A stretch of 64,000 nucleotides of DNA from Capitulum mitella. Taxonomy: Eukaryota > Arthropoda > Thecostraca > Pollicipedomorpha > Pollicipedidae. The first letter of the stretch is position 1, and every line of letters begins with the position of its first letter. Positions 36,751 to 48,120 of this stretch are shown piece after piece. Under the pieces are notes generated by a model, which did not search any database, was not told where the DNA came from, and saw nothing but the letters and a program-made list of their open reading frames with translations. The position numbers were made by a program, and so were the translations under genes. Location: the NCBI GenBank assembly GCA_030062745.1, contig CP099850.1, positions 8,809,538-8,873,537 of the forward strand, written 5' to 3'.

Positions 36751-37740
36751 CTATTGCGAGTGCGGCGCCGCCGCCTTCTCCTTGAGGCCCAGCAGCTCGC
36801 CGCCGCGCTGCTGCTGAGCGTAGCTGCTGATCTGGTGCAGCGAGATGAAGCCGCTGGAGTTGGAGGCCGGCTTCATCTCCAGGCCGGCGCCGCTGCTCTT
36901 GGGGAAGCTGTTGGGGTCGTAGAAGTAGCGCTGCGAGGCGGGCGCCATCTGGATCGGCAGCGCGCCGCCGCCGACCGGCGCCATGCTCTGGATCGGCGTG
37001 AACGCCGAGGACGAGGCGACCGAGGCGCGCGGCGCGTGCTCGTACAGCACGTTCTGCGCCAGGCTGTGCGCCGGCCGGTGCTCGTCCAGGCTGAGCACGC
37101 GGTGCTCCAGGCTGTCGCGGCCCAGGTGCAGGCGCGACGGGTCCAGCGGCGTCTGCAGGCCACCGTTCACGTCGAAGTCGTCCTTGGGCCAGTAGGGGTT
37201 GTCAACGCGCGGCGGCCCACCCAGGCCAGCTGCGCCGCGCTTGTCGGTGCGGTCGGCGTGCTTCTGCATGTGCTTCTGCAGGTACGTCTCCTGCGTGTAG
37301 CTCTTGCCGCAATAGGGGCAGATCTGCGTCTTGAGGTGCTTCGACTCCTTGTGCTTGGGGATGTGCTCCAGCAGGCTGGCCTCGTCAGTGAAGCACTTGT
37401 AGCAGGAGTTGCACTTGTACGGCTTGTCGGTCTGGTGACAGCGCGAGTGGCTCTGCAGGTTCGAGAGCTGGGAGAACGCCTTGGAGCAGCCCGGGTGGCG
37501 GCACTTGTACGGTTTGTCGCCCGTGTGCGTGCGGATGTGCTGCTGCAGGTGCGACAGCTGCGTGAACTTGCGCTGGCAGATTTCGCAGCGGTACGGCTTG
37601 ATGCCGAGGTGGATGCGAGTGTGCTGCGACAGGTACGAGCTGTTGGCGAACGCCTTCGAGCACTGGCTACACTTGTACGGCTTGGCCTCCCGCATGTGCA
37701 CCTGCACGTGCATCTGGAGGTCGGCCTTGGATGCGAACAT
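36751..37740 (-). CDS. rn: Rotund/squeeze-family C2H2 zinc-finger protein, terminal coding exon
   Basis: A 990-bp phase-0 exon coding for 329 residues, with TAG at 36,751-36,753. The acceptor is TTTGCCCGGCAG ending at 37,741, after a pyrimidine-rich stretch. Residues 1-15 (MFASKADLQM then HVQVH) are the second half of finger 1. Complete fingers follow at about 22-44, 50-72, 78-102 (C-x4-C), 108-130 and 139-161. The spacer KHKESKHLKT between fingers 5 and 6 and finger 6 itself (CPYCGKSYTQ, ETYLQKHMQK) are hallmarks of the rotund/squeeze branch of the LIN-29/ZNF384-like family. These are nuclear, sequence-specific transcription factors; in Drosophila rotund acts in leg and antenna patterning and squeeze in neuron identity. 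The tail (about 168 residues) starts GAAGLGG, contains NPYWPKDDFD, and ends AAPHSQ; it has no other domain. The paralogue squeeze is the main alternative. I prefer rotund because of the two alternative 5' exons. Confidence 0.93.
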   Translation of the reverse strand: MFASKADLQMHVQVHMREAKPYKCSQCSKAFANSSYLSQHTRIHLGIKPYRCEICQRKFTQLSHLQQHIRTHTGDKPYKCRHPGCSKAFSQLSNLQSHSRCHQTDKPYKCNSCYKCFTDEASLLEHIPKHKESKHLKTQICPYCGKSYTQETYLQKHMQKHADRTDKRGAAGLGGPPRVDNPYWPKDDFDVNGGLQTPLDPSRLHLGRDSLEHRVLSLDEHRPAHSLAQNVLYEHAPRASVASSSAFTPIQSMAPVGGGALPIQMAPASQRYFYDPNSFPKSSGAGLEMKPASNSSGFISLHQISSYAQQQRGGELLGLKEKAAAPHSQ

Positions 37741-39851
37741 CTGCCGGGCAAACAGACAAAAGCCGTTAGGGGCGCTGCGCCTGGAGGCGGTGCGAGCGAG
37801 GACAGACAAAGAGGTGCACTCCCAAAAAAAAAACGGGAGCACGTTCGCGTTAAGTTACAGGCCCGCTCAAATGGCGCCTTTTGCACAAACAAAGTATAAG
37901 TTTTATCGGACTGATGACGACAGGCAGGTGTGTATGCAGCTGAAAACAGAAAATGCTGAGATCCTCCGCAACCAACGGCTTTTACTTATTAAATGATGTC
38001 GCCGTTGCTTTTGCTTTAAAGTCGTGGCCCTGCAGAAAACGTCATGATCCTTGGGAAATATCTGTTTTATGGTATTTAAAAATTAAAGGCACGACCAGTT
38101 TTTTTTTTGTTGGTAAGTATTCTAAGATCTCGTTTGCTAGATCATAAAGAAAACTTGACAACAGCACGTGAATGAGTATTACGCATCGACCGCATCAACT
38201 CCTGTCAGAGTTCGGAAACTCGCTCAGAACCAGGCAATGGAAGGATCAAAGCCAATGCTCTAATGCAAGTCACAGCACAAGTATTTGAATCACATTCAGG
38301 TGAGCCATCGCCGATAATCTCTCATGTAACAGGGCGTAACACTCTTCTCCCTTGCAACACATTTATGGACACCGTCTCAGTATCGGCGGAACGCGTTCCG
38401 ACATGTGGTGAGGGGTTGGGGGGGGGGGGCACTGGCTTCTTTTCCAGCTATTTCTCTCCATACGACGCCATGGGATTAATGTTAAATTTCGCCTGGTAAG
38501 GGTGGGTACGTTGCCCCGTGCCACCCCCTTTCCCGTTCCGCCACCTATGCCGTCTGTGGCGCGTTCATCGGGCATTGCAGCCTGATCTCTAGTCCGACTG
38601 GAGGCCGAGTTGGCAATGCCGGGTTAGTTCTCCGCTCAATAGATGCCACGGCTGCGCCCGAACACGAGGCAGCAGCCACGGCGCCGTGAGTCACCAGACC
38701 GCTTATACTCAGTCATGGCCAGTGTGTATGAAAGAATGCAAACAATATGCTCACCGCGCCAGATGGAAAGCGACTTCAGCTTTTCAGCATATAGAGTTTC
38801 TCGTGCGGTGAGTTGTTAGGTATTCCGCATAATCTTCAACCATTAATGGTAGTCAAAGGCCTTTTAATTTACGACTTTGATGAAGGTCAAATATGTTTTG
38901 CGTTTTTCTCCCCGCACCATCTTCTAGGTGAACTGCTCCAAGAGTGGATGACACGAGCGAGATAATTCCAGACATTTACGAAAACTACGAAAATCACGCG
39001 CTCTTCCGGATTTTCAATACAGTTTTACACTCGACATAGCGTAGTTCGAAATTTACATTGGATCAGCCAGGAAAATAAACCACAGCTTCCATCCGCTCAA
39101 ATGCGGCCAATCGTCAAATGATCCGCAAGGCACTGCCAGCCAATACTGCAACAGTGGGCCCTGGACGCATATTAGTAAGATTCTCCCGTTGTTTGTTCAT
39201 GATTCACCAATAACTGTGCGACATACGGGAGTGACTTATAGTCTCGCGTCTCCCGGTTCTTGTCTTTCTTCCCTCACTGCCCGTTCTGCCCAGATCACCA
39301 TGAAAATCCAGCTTTTGACAATCTGCCGCTGTCGGCCGCAGCCCGCCGTGCCGCCTGAGTCCGCTCTCTCCACTCTTTCCCTCCCTGTCCGCTCTCTCCG
39401 CTCCCGGCCGGCGTCTGTTGCTGTTTCCGAGCGCGTGCGGCTCACGGACGAGTCAGCGAGCGAAAATAAACCTCGCCGTCCGGCCGGGCCGCGCAGTCTA
39501 GACGGCCGGCCAAAGGTCGCCAGGTATCAGACGGCGAGCCGGCGGCCGCCGCTGCGGCGCGCCGCCGGCTGGTCATCCCCGCCGCCGCCGCCGACGTATC
39601 GATTGCCGCCGCGTCAGGGTCGACGCCTCGCGGATCTGGGTGAGGAAAAACGCCGACGCCGACGCCGACGGCGGCGGCGGCGTCGCCGGAAGGCCAGCGG
39701 AGACATGAATGGCGCGCGGTGGCGGCCGGCGGCAGGCCGACGCCGCGGGCGGCTATTTCCCCCTCCCGAAGGAAGGACAGCGTGGCAGATTTCTGGCGTG
39801 GCCGAGGGTACGAGAATGCGGTAAACGGTCTGTTATAGAGGCAACGGTCGG

Positions 39852-39997
<146 letters not shown>

Positions 39998-40649
39998 GGT
40001 GTCCGTGAACGTGCCGTCGCCAGGGACGTGCAGCGGATCGAAGAGGTCTTCAGTCGAAGCGGTCAGAGGACCACCAGTCCCAGTTGTTACGTTTTAGCGC
40101 TCGGGATTGTGTACTTAATCTGAGTGCTGATTGTGTTGGTACGTGCACTGCGATCTGGTCGTGCTAAACATTATCGCAATATTCCATTGCTGCCTGTTTT
40201 ATCATGGCTGGAAGCCTGGCCCCTTTGTGCGCAAGGGCGCATACTCAGTATTCGCCTCCAATCCATATGTCTCCTCGGAAATATCATCCTACCTTCGGAC
40301 AGCAACTCAGCGTCAATGTTTCAGTAATACTAGTACCCACCCTTGGCATGGGACAGGCCAGAACAAAGCCCGGGGAGTGGTGACTTGGCATCAGAACTAG
40401 CCGGCACCCTCCCATGGAACAAAGACCGGCCAATGACGCCGAAACCGCGACGGATCGATTAACATGTCTGGGGGAGGAATGCGCGTGAGGGTGAGAACAA
40501 GGGAGCAGGCCTCTGTCCAAAACGTCGGTCTCGACGTTCGACCCGCTGCCAGTCGACCAGGACGTCGAAACGTCTCATTTCAGGACGCCGCAGCGCCTAA
40601 TTCCGTCCCCAATAAACGCCACCCATGCATGCACATAAAACCCATTAGC

Positions 40650-42780
40650 CTGTCTGTTCCGGATCGACCTCATCCAGACGATCGTCGCACATATGAGGAG
40701 ACGCCGCCGACAGAGACGGAACGGTGGGTCAGCTCGCTGCCGTGTCGCCTCGGGTCGTTGCCAGCTTATTGCTCGTCTGAATAATGGTCCGCCGGCCGCG
40801 GGCGGAAAATGACGTCACGTGACAGACTCGCTCACCGACCCCCGCCCCCGGGCAGGCGGACCAGACAGAATGACCCGCTATACGGTAGACCGTTGGAATG
40901 CTAAAAAAGAAACCGGAATGCTACAATCTCGAAAGTCCCCGCTCGCTGCCAGACACCGTTGCCAGTCATCAAACAGCCGGCACAGACTCAGGCAGTCCGA
41001 GTAGAAAGCCAGACAGCTGCCAGAGGGACTGGGCAGACAGCCTGACTGAAAACCGTCAGCGGGTAGACTGAACGTCCAGATGACTGGCAAACACACTGCG
41101 ATATATGGTGCATGCCAACACCGATAACTCGAGGGGATAAATTAAATCGGCAGAAAACCTACTGAAAGTAGGGTCTCCAACGTCTGACAGACACCTCGCA
41201 GTCTGAAATTCCCCGAAAAACGTCTCAGTGGTCTGACTGACGAGTTGACAGACCAGTCAGAATGCCATCCAATTCTCCACGGGAGCTGACGTCACGTGGT
41301 CAGACAGCGCGGACATCAGCTATTTCCTCCAGCCTGCTCCTACGCCACAGCTGGAGCCATCCATGATCATCGCAAGAGTGGGACACGGTGAGACGCGACC
41401 ACCCAACTTTAACGAAATTTAGCATGGCGTTTCCGAACATTGCAAGGAAACAGACTGCGCAAAAACATTCCCGCCACTGAACTCTGCAGCGGTGACAGAG
41501 TCCTAGCATTCCATTCACGCCGCCCCCCCCCCCCTATGGCCAGACAGACCGACTGACGGCGAGAACCTTGCCGTGTGCCCGGCAGCCAGGCACCAGACGA
41601 GGGCCAGCCTCCCACGGCGGCCGTCCCTCGGGGCCTGTCAGCAACAGCCAGCCCCGGGGCGGCGCCGGCGGCACGCCCGGCACGGCGGCCCGCTTTTTGC
41701 CCTATTAGCCCGCCGTGACGTCACGACTGTCTGCGGCCTTGGGCGGCCGTCTGGCGCGGGCGGGGGCGGCGGCGAACGGGTTGTCGCCGGGCGGCGTGAG
41801 GCAGGACGGCAGCGTACCGCCCGCCTACGGCTGGCTACGACTGCCGCCGGCGGACGGACGGTATCGGCGGAGCTTCCGCGACCAGCAGCGGGTGGGGGGC
41901 GGATATCCTCGGGGGGGGGGGCTATCGGTCCGCCGATCCGCCGACCGCGTAGTAACAAGCGGCCCGCGCCAGACGGCGGCCACTCGAGGTGTCTGAGATC
42001 TGGCCAGCCGGCTGACGGCTCGGAGGGCAGCCGGCTCCAATCAGTCAGTCAGTATAGACGTGCGGAGGACGCCTGGCGAACCGCGGGCAGGGAGACATTG
42101 TCTCGTCGCATGGACAGCGGTAGTCAAAAGCTTGCACCGTTGGTAGATTGAAGCCTGGTACTTCGTCATGTTCAGGCGGGAGTAGCTTAGCACAAATCCA
42201 ACTTTCCTGAAAGTCAGCGACGGCAGCTAGTAACAAAACGCTTACATCTTCGTTTCCTCGAAACATCGAGGCTCTGTTGGAGCAGACCAGTGGCGAAGCC
42301 AAGATGTTCACAGGAGGGTACCTCAACTGGGCGAAAAACGTTCTAGAAATGCAAAACTCCTTGCCGGCTACATGGGCAGCAAACTATAGCGCAAATGTCC
42401 CGACAGAGCTGTTTCAGCATCCGTCAGCAGCAGTGCAGTGTCACGACTCGACAAATTCATGTGCCCAGTCACGGCGCCGGCTGCCAGACGGAGACGGCCG
42501 GGTTCATCGGCAGGCCGTTACCAGATAACACGTCCCGGGAGCGCTTATCGTGGCGACGAGCGGCCAGACAGGCCGACAGCGTGTTCTCAGCTCGAGAGGC
42601 GTCGGGTGCGTATTCCGCAGGTGTTCTCGCGTACTGTGGTGTCTAGCGTCGGCACGGTATCTGAGGCGTACAGTTATACCCAGACTCCGGTCTGGGACAC
42701 AGACGAAAGGTGTCTGAGCCATGGAAAAATACGCGAATTTACCTTTTTTTCGTCCGTTTGGCCAGACGTGCATCGGCATT
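40650..42780. promoter_or_regulatory. Intronic CAGAC/GTCTG-dense region with two CRE/E-box composites
   Basis: By eye I count at least 25 CAGAC or GTCTG pentamers in about 2.1 kb, where about 4 would be expected by chance. Examples are CCAGACAG, GTCTGACAGACACC and GGTCTGACTGAC. Within it, TGACGTCACGTGACAGAC (40,810) and TGACGTCACGTGGTCAGAC (41,287) are near-identical composites. GTCT/AGAC is the Smad half-site and TGACGTCA the CREB/ATF site. Regulation is an inference; a decayed repeat could also produce the pattern. Confidence 0.35.
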
Positions 42781-45700
42781 TGTAGCAGGATACCATGGCT
42801 TTTCTAAAGTGTTAAGGTATCGAGTAATGCATTGGAAAATGCAATATGTTTGACCACCAAGACCCAGGATATTACCTCATGAGAGTTGTCCCTCCGTGTT
42901 ATGGCCCTCCCCTACCACTACTGGCAATGTGTGAAGAGAAGAAATTTATACCATCTGGGAATCTGAAGATAGAAGTGGCTTTCGTATCAATGCAATAGCA
43001 TTACTCAGTCCGCAGTGAAAAGGAAACTTCACGCTTGCGCGTGCTTTGCGCCAATGTACCAAACAAACCGTTATCCAGGTTCATCCCAGTGACCCTGTGG
43101 GGTGAACTTTGTTCACCTCAGACTAAATATCCACAATGCCACCCACAAAGTGCACAAACAACCTCACACCTTTTCGATGTGTGGCTGTTTTACATAATGC
43201 TTTTGTCTTACTGTTAATTAATCAATGTTTTCCCCCCAACACTTAAGGACATCATCACCAAAGTCGATAATGACGTTTCTGAACAGTGGACCGTCATCTG
43301 GCCTTTAGAGATGGAGGCCAGTGCATGTCCAATGAAAGCCAGTTAAAGTGATGTTTCAGTCAGGTCTAGATTTAATTCATGTATGCGTGTCATTTAGGAT
43401 ACGTGTCAACTACAGCATTCAAGCCTGAAATTAGCACGCTTCCTCACAGACAGGTTTCAGGTCATCCACGACTAAACCATTATCTCCGCATCCTCACATA
43501 CAGTTTTCATGTTTTCCGCGACTAAACTAAACCATTATCTCCGGAACGTTAGACTTGCAGCCTTTGTCCTCGACAGGGCACGAATGTAACACGGAACAGG
43601 AGTGATATCAGGTTCGACCTGCACGCATGCTGGCGTTCTCCGCAGCGCCAGATCTGCCCGACTGTCGCGCCGCCGGCGCCGATGGCGCGCTGCCAAATGC
43701 TGCCAGATATTGCCGGACGCCGCTGACCTGGCCCAACCGAGTCGGTAGTGGCCGCGGCGGCTCGTGCAGCGCGATAGGGGGCCGGACGCGCGGGCCGCGG
43801 GGAGGATCACGATAAGGCGGCCTTCAGCTGGGTCCGGGACGAGCCAGCCGCGCCGCCGGGCCCGCATTCGACCCACCCGTACGCGCCGACCGACAGCAGG
43901 TGTAGACGAGCCGCGATAAAAGGGGGCGTCTTTGCGTCCAGAGCCCAAAGTGCCGGTGTCAGGCTGAAATTTCGCGGCAGGGGCTGGGCACTGTGCTCAA
44001 ATCGTTTCGTTGTCTGGAAGGATTTGCTTAAAGCGGTGTGCTATAAGACCGCTTAGCTATGCGCTACTTGCACGGTGCGTGAGAAAAAGGTTGAATTCAT
44101 AAAACAAAAAAAAAATAACAATGAACATTGGGCGGGATTTGAAAAACAAAACATCCTGTATTCATTTTATATTTTCAATCCGACCATGCATGTAATGTAG
44201 TAGCGTTCCTTCCAGTCTCATACGCGAATGAAATGAAAGTAATCAAGTACAGATACGTGGATTCAGATCACGAAAAGACGTACGTAAAAATACTCAAAAA
44301 GAAAAGAGCTTCTGACGAAAGGTAGCTGTATTTCTGACATAGCCATAGTTACCGTTGTCCAGATAACTACAAACTGTGTGTACCAGAACACTGAATATCT
44401 TGCTATAACGTGTCTGAATGACGCCCGAAATCGTGTCCCCGCGTCAGGAAGTTCGTAAGGACTCGGTATCCAGACCGCTTCGCATAAGATCGGGCAGCGA
44501 CTGCTCCGTTTCGCCGCTTCATTCCAGACTCTGGACCAGTTCAGGATATCTGTGAACCGGACCTTAGACGCCAGTACTTCGAAGCCTCTAACGCTTGGAG
44601 TCCGACAGCTTGCGGATTTCCTCACAAACAGCTGTAAATTAGCGTGGTTTTTGCGCTGCAAACAGCAGTTATGAACGGCAATTGTATACCTGTCGTAGAA
44701 CAATGAAGAACAATCGTGCTCATTGCAGGCAATATGCAGGAAAATTTAAAACGATGAACATACGAAAAATTTGTGTTACACGTAGATTTACGTGCAAATA
44801 GCCAGCACACATAATGAAGTGACGATAATGTTTCGCAAAAATGCCCATTTGATGTAAATAGTACTGACCTCAACAAAATTACTTCGGGCTTTACAACGAC
44901 AACCATCGTCATTTCTAGTCGTCCAAATCTTTCGTCGTTTCTTTAGGACCTCCATATATATTTATGTCGCATCTTTCCGTGCATGTTACTGGTTAATGTT
45001 AGATGCCGTCTGATTTGTCCAGTAATTGCTTTGACGAGTAGCGTGAGAAAGCAATCGTTCTCCGGATGTGAATGTCGGTAGCTACAGGTTTTAAGAAAAA
45101 GCAGGGTTTCAAGGCTCCAGCACATTGGGACTGAAAATTACGACTCATAAGTAAAAAAACTGACGCACATGAACATGTATGAAAACTTGATAGTCAGTCT
45201 ATGGAACCTTCTGCATTGCACCGTGTCTAAAAGCGTTGCAATAACAGATCAGAATGAGGAATTACATGTCACTAGCACCACAATGGTATCTGATGCATTT
45301 TTGTCTGCATGAGATAGGACAGTTCAGCCAAAAGTTCATTGCCCGCACAGTGTCATAATATTATGTCATTGCTTCAAAGTGGGAGCTGCATGTTATTATG
45401 CCTAGTTAAAACACAATCTTGCACAACGTCTGCAAGTGTCTTTTTCAGCCCACCAGTCAAGGTTTATCACCTACAGTTGATTCATGCTTTTACGTCAGTC
45501 GCACAAAGTTTGGCGACAGCTTTTTGCACAAACCAGACTAGGACAGGAGCTAAAAACTACGCAGGGGCGTATGCTTTTTATCGAGCAGCAAGAAGACAGC
45601 GCAAAAAGGTCGCTCCTTTGGGGACAAAACCTGGACGGCAACGATCAAAGGTATTGCTGTATTTATGACTGAGGAATGTCCTCTCTTTACCGGCAGCGTT

Positions 45701-46430
45701 GGGTCACTTACAGGACCGGCGATCTCCAGGTCCCTGGGCGGGGTCAAGGATTCCCGTGGATATGTGCAGAGGCCTCTGCATTTACCCACGGATAGGCCCA
45801 CGGGGCTAAGATCCGAGCACCATTCTCTGTTGGTCAAGGCAATTCTGATGACCTCTGTTCTGATTCTGCTGTTCTGATTCTGATGATCGTTCTTCATGCA
45901 TGCCCGCAGTCGCAATAGCATGTAAATAGCCTGTAGTCAATACCCCAGGATCAGTGTTCCCCTCATTTATATGCGTGTTTATGCGAGCAGTCCTGAGACC
46001 CGAGGGATCCTAAACTTATGCCTGCCGTCCTGCGGCCCGAACGACGAGGCTTCAACCACGGTCCTTATGATCTGGTGACTGTTCCTTCCCGAAACCAGCA
46101 GACTTGTTCTCTTGAGGCATCATCTACCTAAAGACCTAATTCCGACATCCGAGGGCCACGCGCGGGTCATTGTCCACGCTCCCGATGGCCCGGCAATTGC
46201 CCTCCGGCACCCGCTGTCCTCCCGCCCCGCCACCGCACGGTCCGGCGGCGCCGCGCCCGGCAACCGCCGACCCTCGGCCTCGACCTATCGGCAATCGATG
46301 GCCGCCGGCGACGGCGGCCCGACCTCGGTCACTGCCCGCCGGCCGGCGGCCGCCGCTGCCCGGCGGCTGCCCTGCCCGCGGGCAGGTGCCCCGCGCCCGG
46401 GGGCGCGCACAGGTGCAGCGCGGCACCTAC

Positions 46431-47216
46431 CTTGTCGGCCTCGGCCGGCGGCTCGGCCGGGGTGGGCGGGCCGGAGCCGGCCTGGCTGGCCGGGCCCGAG
46501 CCGGGCGTGTCGTAGCCCGGCGGCGGGGAGCCGCCGGCGGCCGCCGCCTCCTCCGCCCGGTCGTAGAAGCCGCGGGGCGCAAAACGCGGCGAGCTGGCCT
46601 CGTCGCGGTACTCAAACTCGCGCGCGCTGGCCACCGCCTGAGATCGGAAGTCCCGCTCCGAGACCGGCGGAGCCCTATAGTCGCCCTCGCTGACCGCCTG
46701 AGATCGATAGTCTTTTTCGCCGGCGGCCAGCGCCTGAGTTCGGTAGTCCCTCTCTGCGACCGCCTGAGCGCGGTAGTCTCTTTCGGCGACCGTCGGCGGC
46801 CGGTAGTCTCTCTCGCCGACCACCGGCGGTCGGTAGTCCCTCTCGCCGAGCAGCTCGTAGTCGCGGCCGTCGCCGGAGAAGCTGCGCTGCCGCTCGAAGT
46901 CTCTGAGATCGCGGCTCGCCACGACCGGCGGCGGCGGCGGCGGCGGCGGCAGGTACTCGCGACCCTCGCGAAGCAGCAGCGACGGATAGTCCCGCAACAG
47001 AGCATGGTAGTCTCTGCCGTCAGCTGCCGGCTGCTGCGGCGGCGGCTGCTGCTGATGCTGCTGCTGTTGCTGCTGCTGTTGTTGATGCTGCTGCTGCTGT
47101 TGCTGGAAGTCGTGCGGCACGGCTGGCAGGAAGGCCTTGCCGTCGTCGCAGCGCGGCGCGCCGGCGCACGGCGGCGGCGAGTACCCCGTCAGGAAGTCCG
47201 AGTGGACCATCTCCAT
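46431..47216 (-). CDS. rn: Rotund-like gene, alternative N-terminal exon (poly-Gln, decapeptide repeats)
   Basis: From the ATG at 47,214-47,216 this exon encodes 262 residues up to a phase-0 donor (GACAAG|GTAGGT, boundary 46,430/46,431). Residues 1-37 include MVHSDFLTGYSPPPC, 38-62 are a Gln/His/Pro tract, and 90-97 are poly-Pro. About 125-196 hold seven units of about ten residues built on [A/G/S]E(R/K/G)DYRxxxV, and 228-257 are Gly/Ser/Pro-rich. The donor phase matches the zinc-finger exon acceptor. It lies between the exon at 63.8 kb and the zinc-finger exon, yet including it between them would break finger 1, so it is best read as an alternative first exon. A second Met at residue 3 has the better -3 G context. 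The frame is open further upstream, and a possible acceptor (TTTTTTGTCGGCTCAG, ending at 47,328) would start the exon at 47,327, also in phase 0; the 5' end is therefore uncertain. No known domain is present; it would act as a regulatory N-terminus. Confidence 0.68.
46629..46844 (-). repeat. Coding minisatellite, 30-bp unit (ERDYR decapeptides)
   Basis: On the plus strand CGGTAGTCYCTCTCGSCGAC begins units at 46,741, 46,771, 46,801 and 46,831, exactly 30 bases apart. More diverged or longer units lie below 46,741. The minus strand encodes ERDYRPPVVG, ERDYRPPTVA, ERDYRAQAVA, ERDYRTQALA and three looser relatives, always in frame. Confidence 0.92.
47031..47105 (-). repeat. CAG/CAA-rich repeat coding for poly-Gln/His
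   Basis: An interrupted CTG/TTG run on the plus strand encodes about 20 Gln with His interruptions, followed by Pro-rich PPPQQP, near the start of the alternative N-terminal exon. Confidence 0.95.
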
Positions 47217-48120
47217 CGAGGCGGCGGTCACTGGCGGGCGCACGGCACTGGCTCGCTCGGCGACGTCACTGCATGGCCTGTGGCGCGCGACGGTAGCCGT
47301 CCGCGCCCGCCGCCTCTCGGGCTGCAACTGAGCCGACAAAAAACCGCCGGCGCCCGCCTCCCCGGCCCCGGCAGACGGCACAAAAAATGCTGGCAAAAAA
47401 TCGATCACGTGGTCCGTCTGGGGTGGGGACGGCGGCGCGGCCTGCCACCTGGCGGCCGGACGGCGAACCACGCGCCCGGCGACCGCCAAGGGCAGAGGAA
47501 GTCTGGCGAAAGGGTTGGACTTCGGGGCCGCCGCCGCCCCTTGGGCTGCTCGCCCAATGCCGTCGTCCTCGCCATTCAAAGGGACATCCTCCGAAAGGAT
47601 ATCCGACGAGAGCGGCAGCTGCTGGCAATCGCCTCATCCGTATCTGCATGTTCACCGAGGCGTGGCCCTCCCATAGACACCGGATGAGAGTCCGTGGGCC
47701 GGAAGGGGTAGCCCGCGGCCCCAGCCGGCGACCGGCCGGGTCGCTCGCGCGAGACCCAGTGGTCCACTCCAACGTGGCCCTGACATTGACCCTGAGACAC
47801 AGAGCCGGGTTTTTGTGCGCGGGTGTTTTTTCCCGTCGCGTTTTTGCTGCACGACCAGACAACAAAAAACCCAGCCGGCTAGACGGCGTTTTTGCGCCGC
47901 TAGGTGCTGTCCGGACGCGGCCGACCTTCCGACTCGTCTCGGGGCCGGCGGGCGTCCTCAGACGGTCTGGCCACGCCCGTCGCCGTCTGGGCCGCGGCCG
48001 GCCGCCGCCGACCGCCCCGGGGCACGGGACCGGCGCCGGCGCGGGTCGGTCACCCGGGAACGCCCGGGAACTGGTAACGGCGACGTGCCGCGACCTCGCC
48101 CTCGGCGGGTAGTTGGCGTG
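47217..48120 (-). promoter_or_regulatory. CpG-rich region upstream of the alternative N-terminal exon (possible promoter or 5' UTR)
   Basis: About 0.9 kb of very GC-rich, CpG-dense DNA directly upstream, in gene orientation, of the ATG at 47,216. It ends sharply where the sequence turns AT-rich at about 48,120. No TATA box is visible on the minus strand. Such an island fits a TATA-less promoter for the shorter transcript, but a pyrimidine-rich acceptor at 47,328 would instead make part of it intronic. Long plus-strand and minus-strand frames through it are low-complexity. Confidence 0.35.

Noticed and set aside
36745..37899. 384-codon plus-strand open frame over the zinc-finger exon
   Set aside because: It is the antisense shadow of the rotund-like exon, with low-complexity Leu/Arg/Val composition and no domain. 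The minus strand carries the conserved fingers.
46170..47687. 505-codon plus-strand open frame, the longest in the window
   Set aside because: It is the antisense shadow of the alternative N-terminal exon. It is Arg/Leu-rich because of the GC-rich repeats and its poly-Leu is the complement of the Gln codons.
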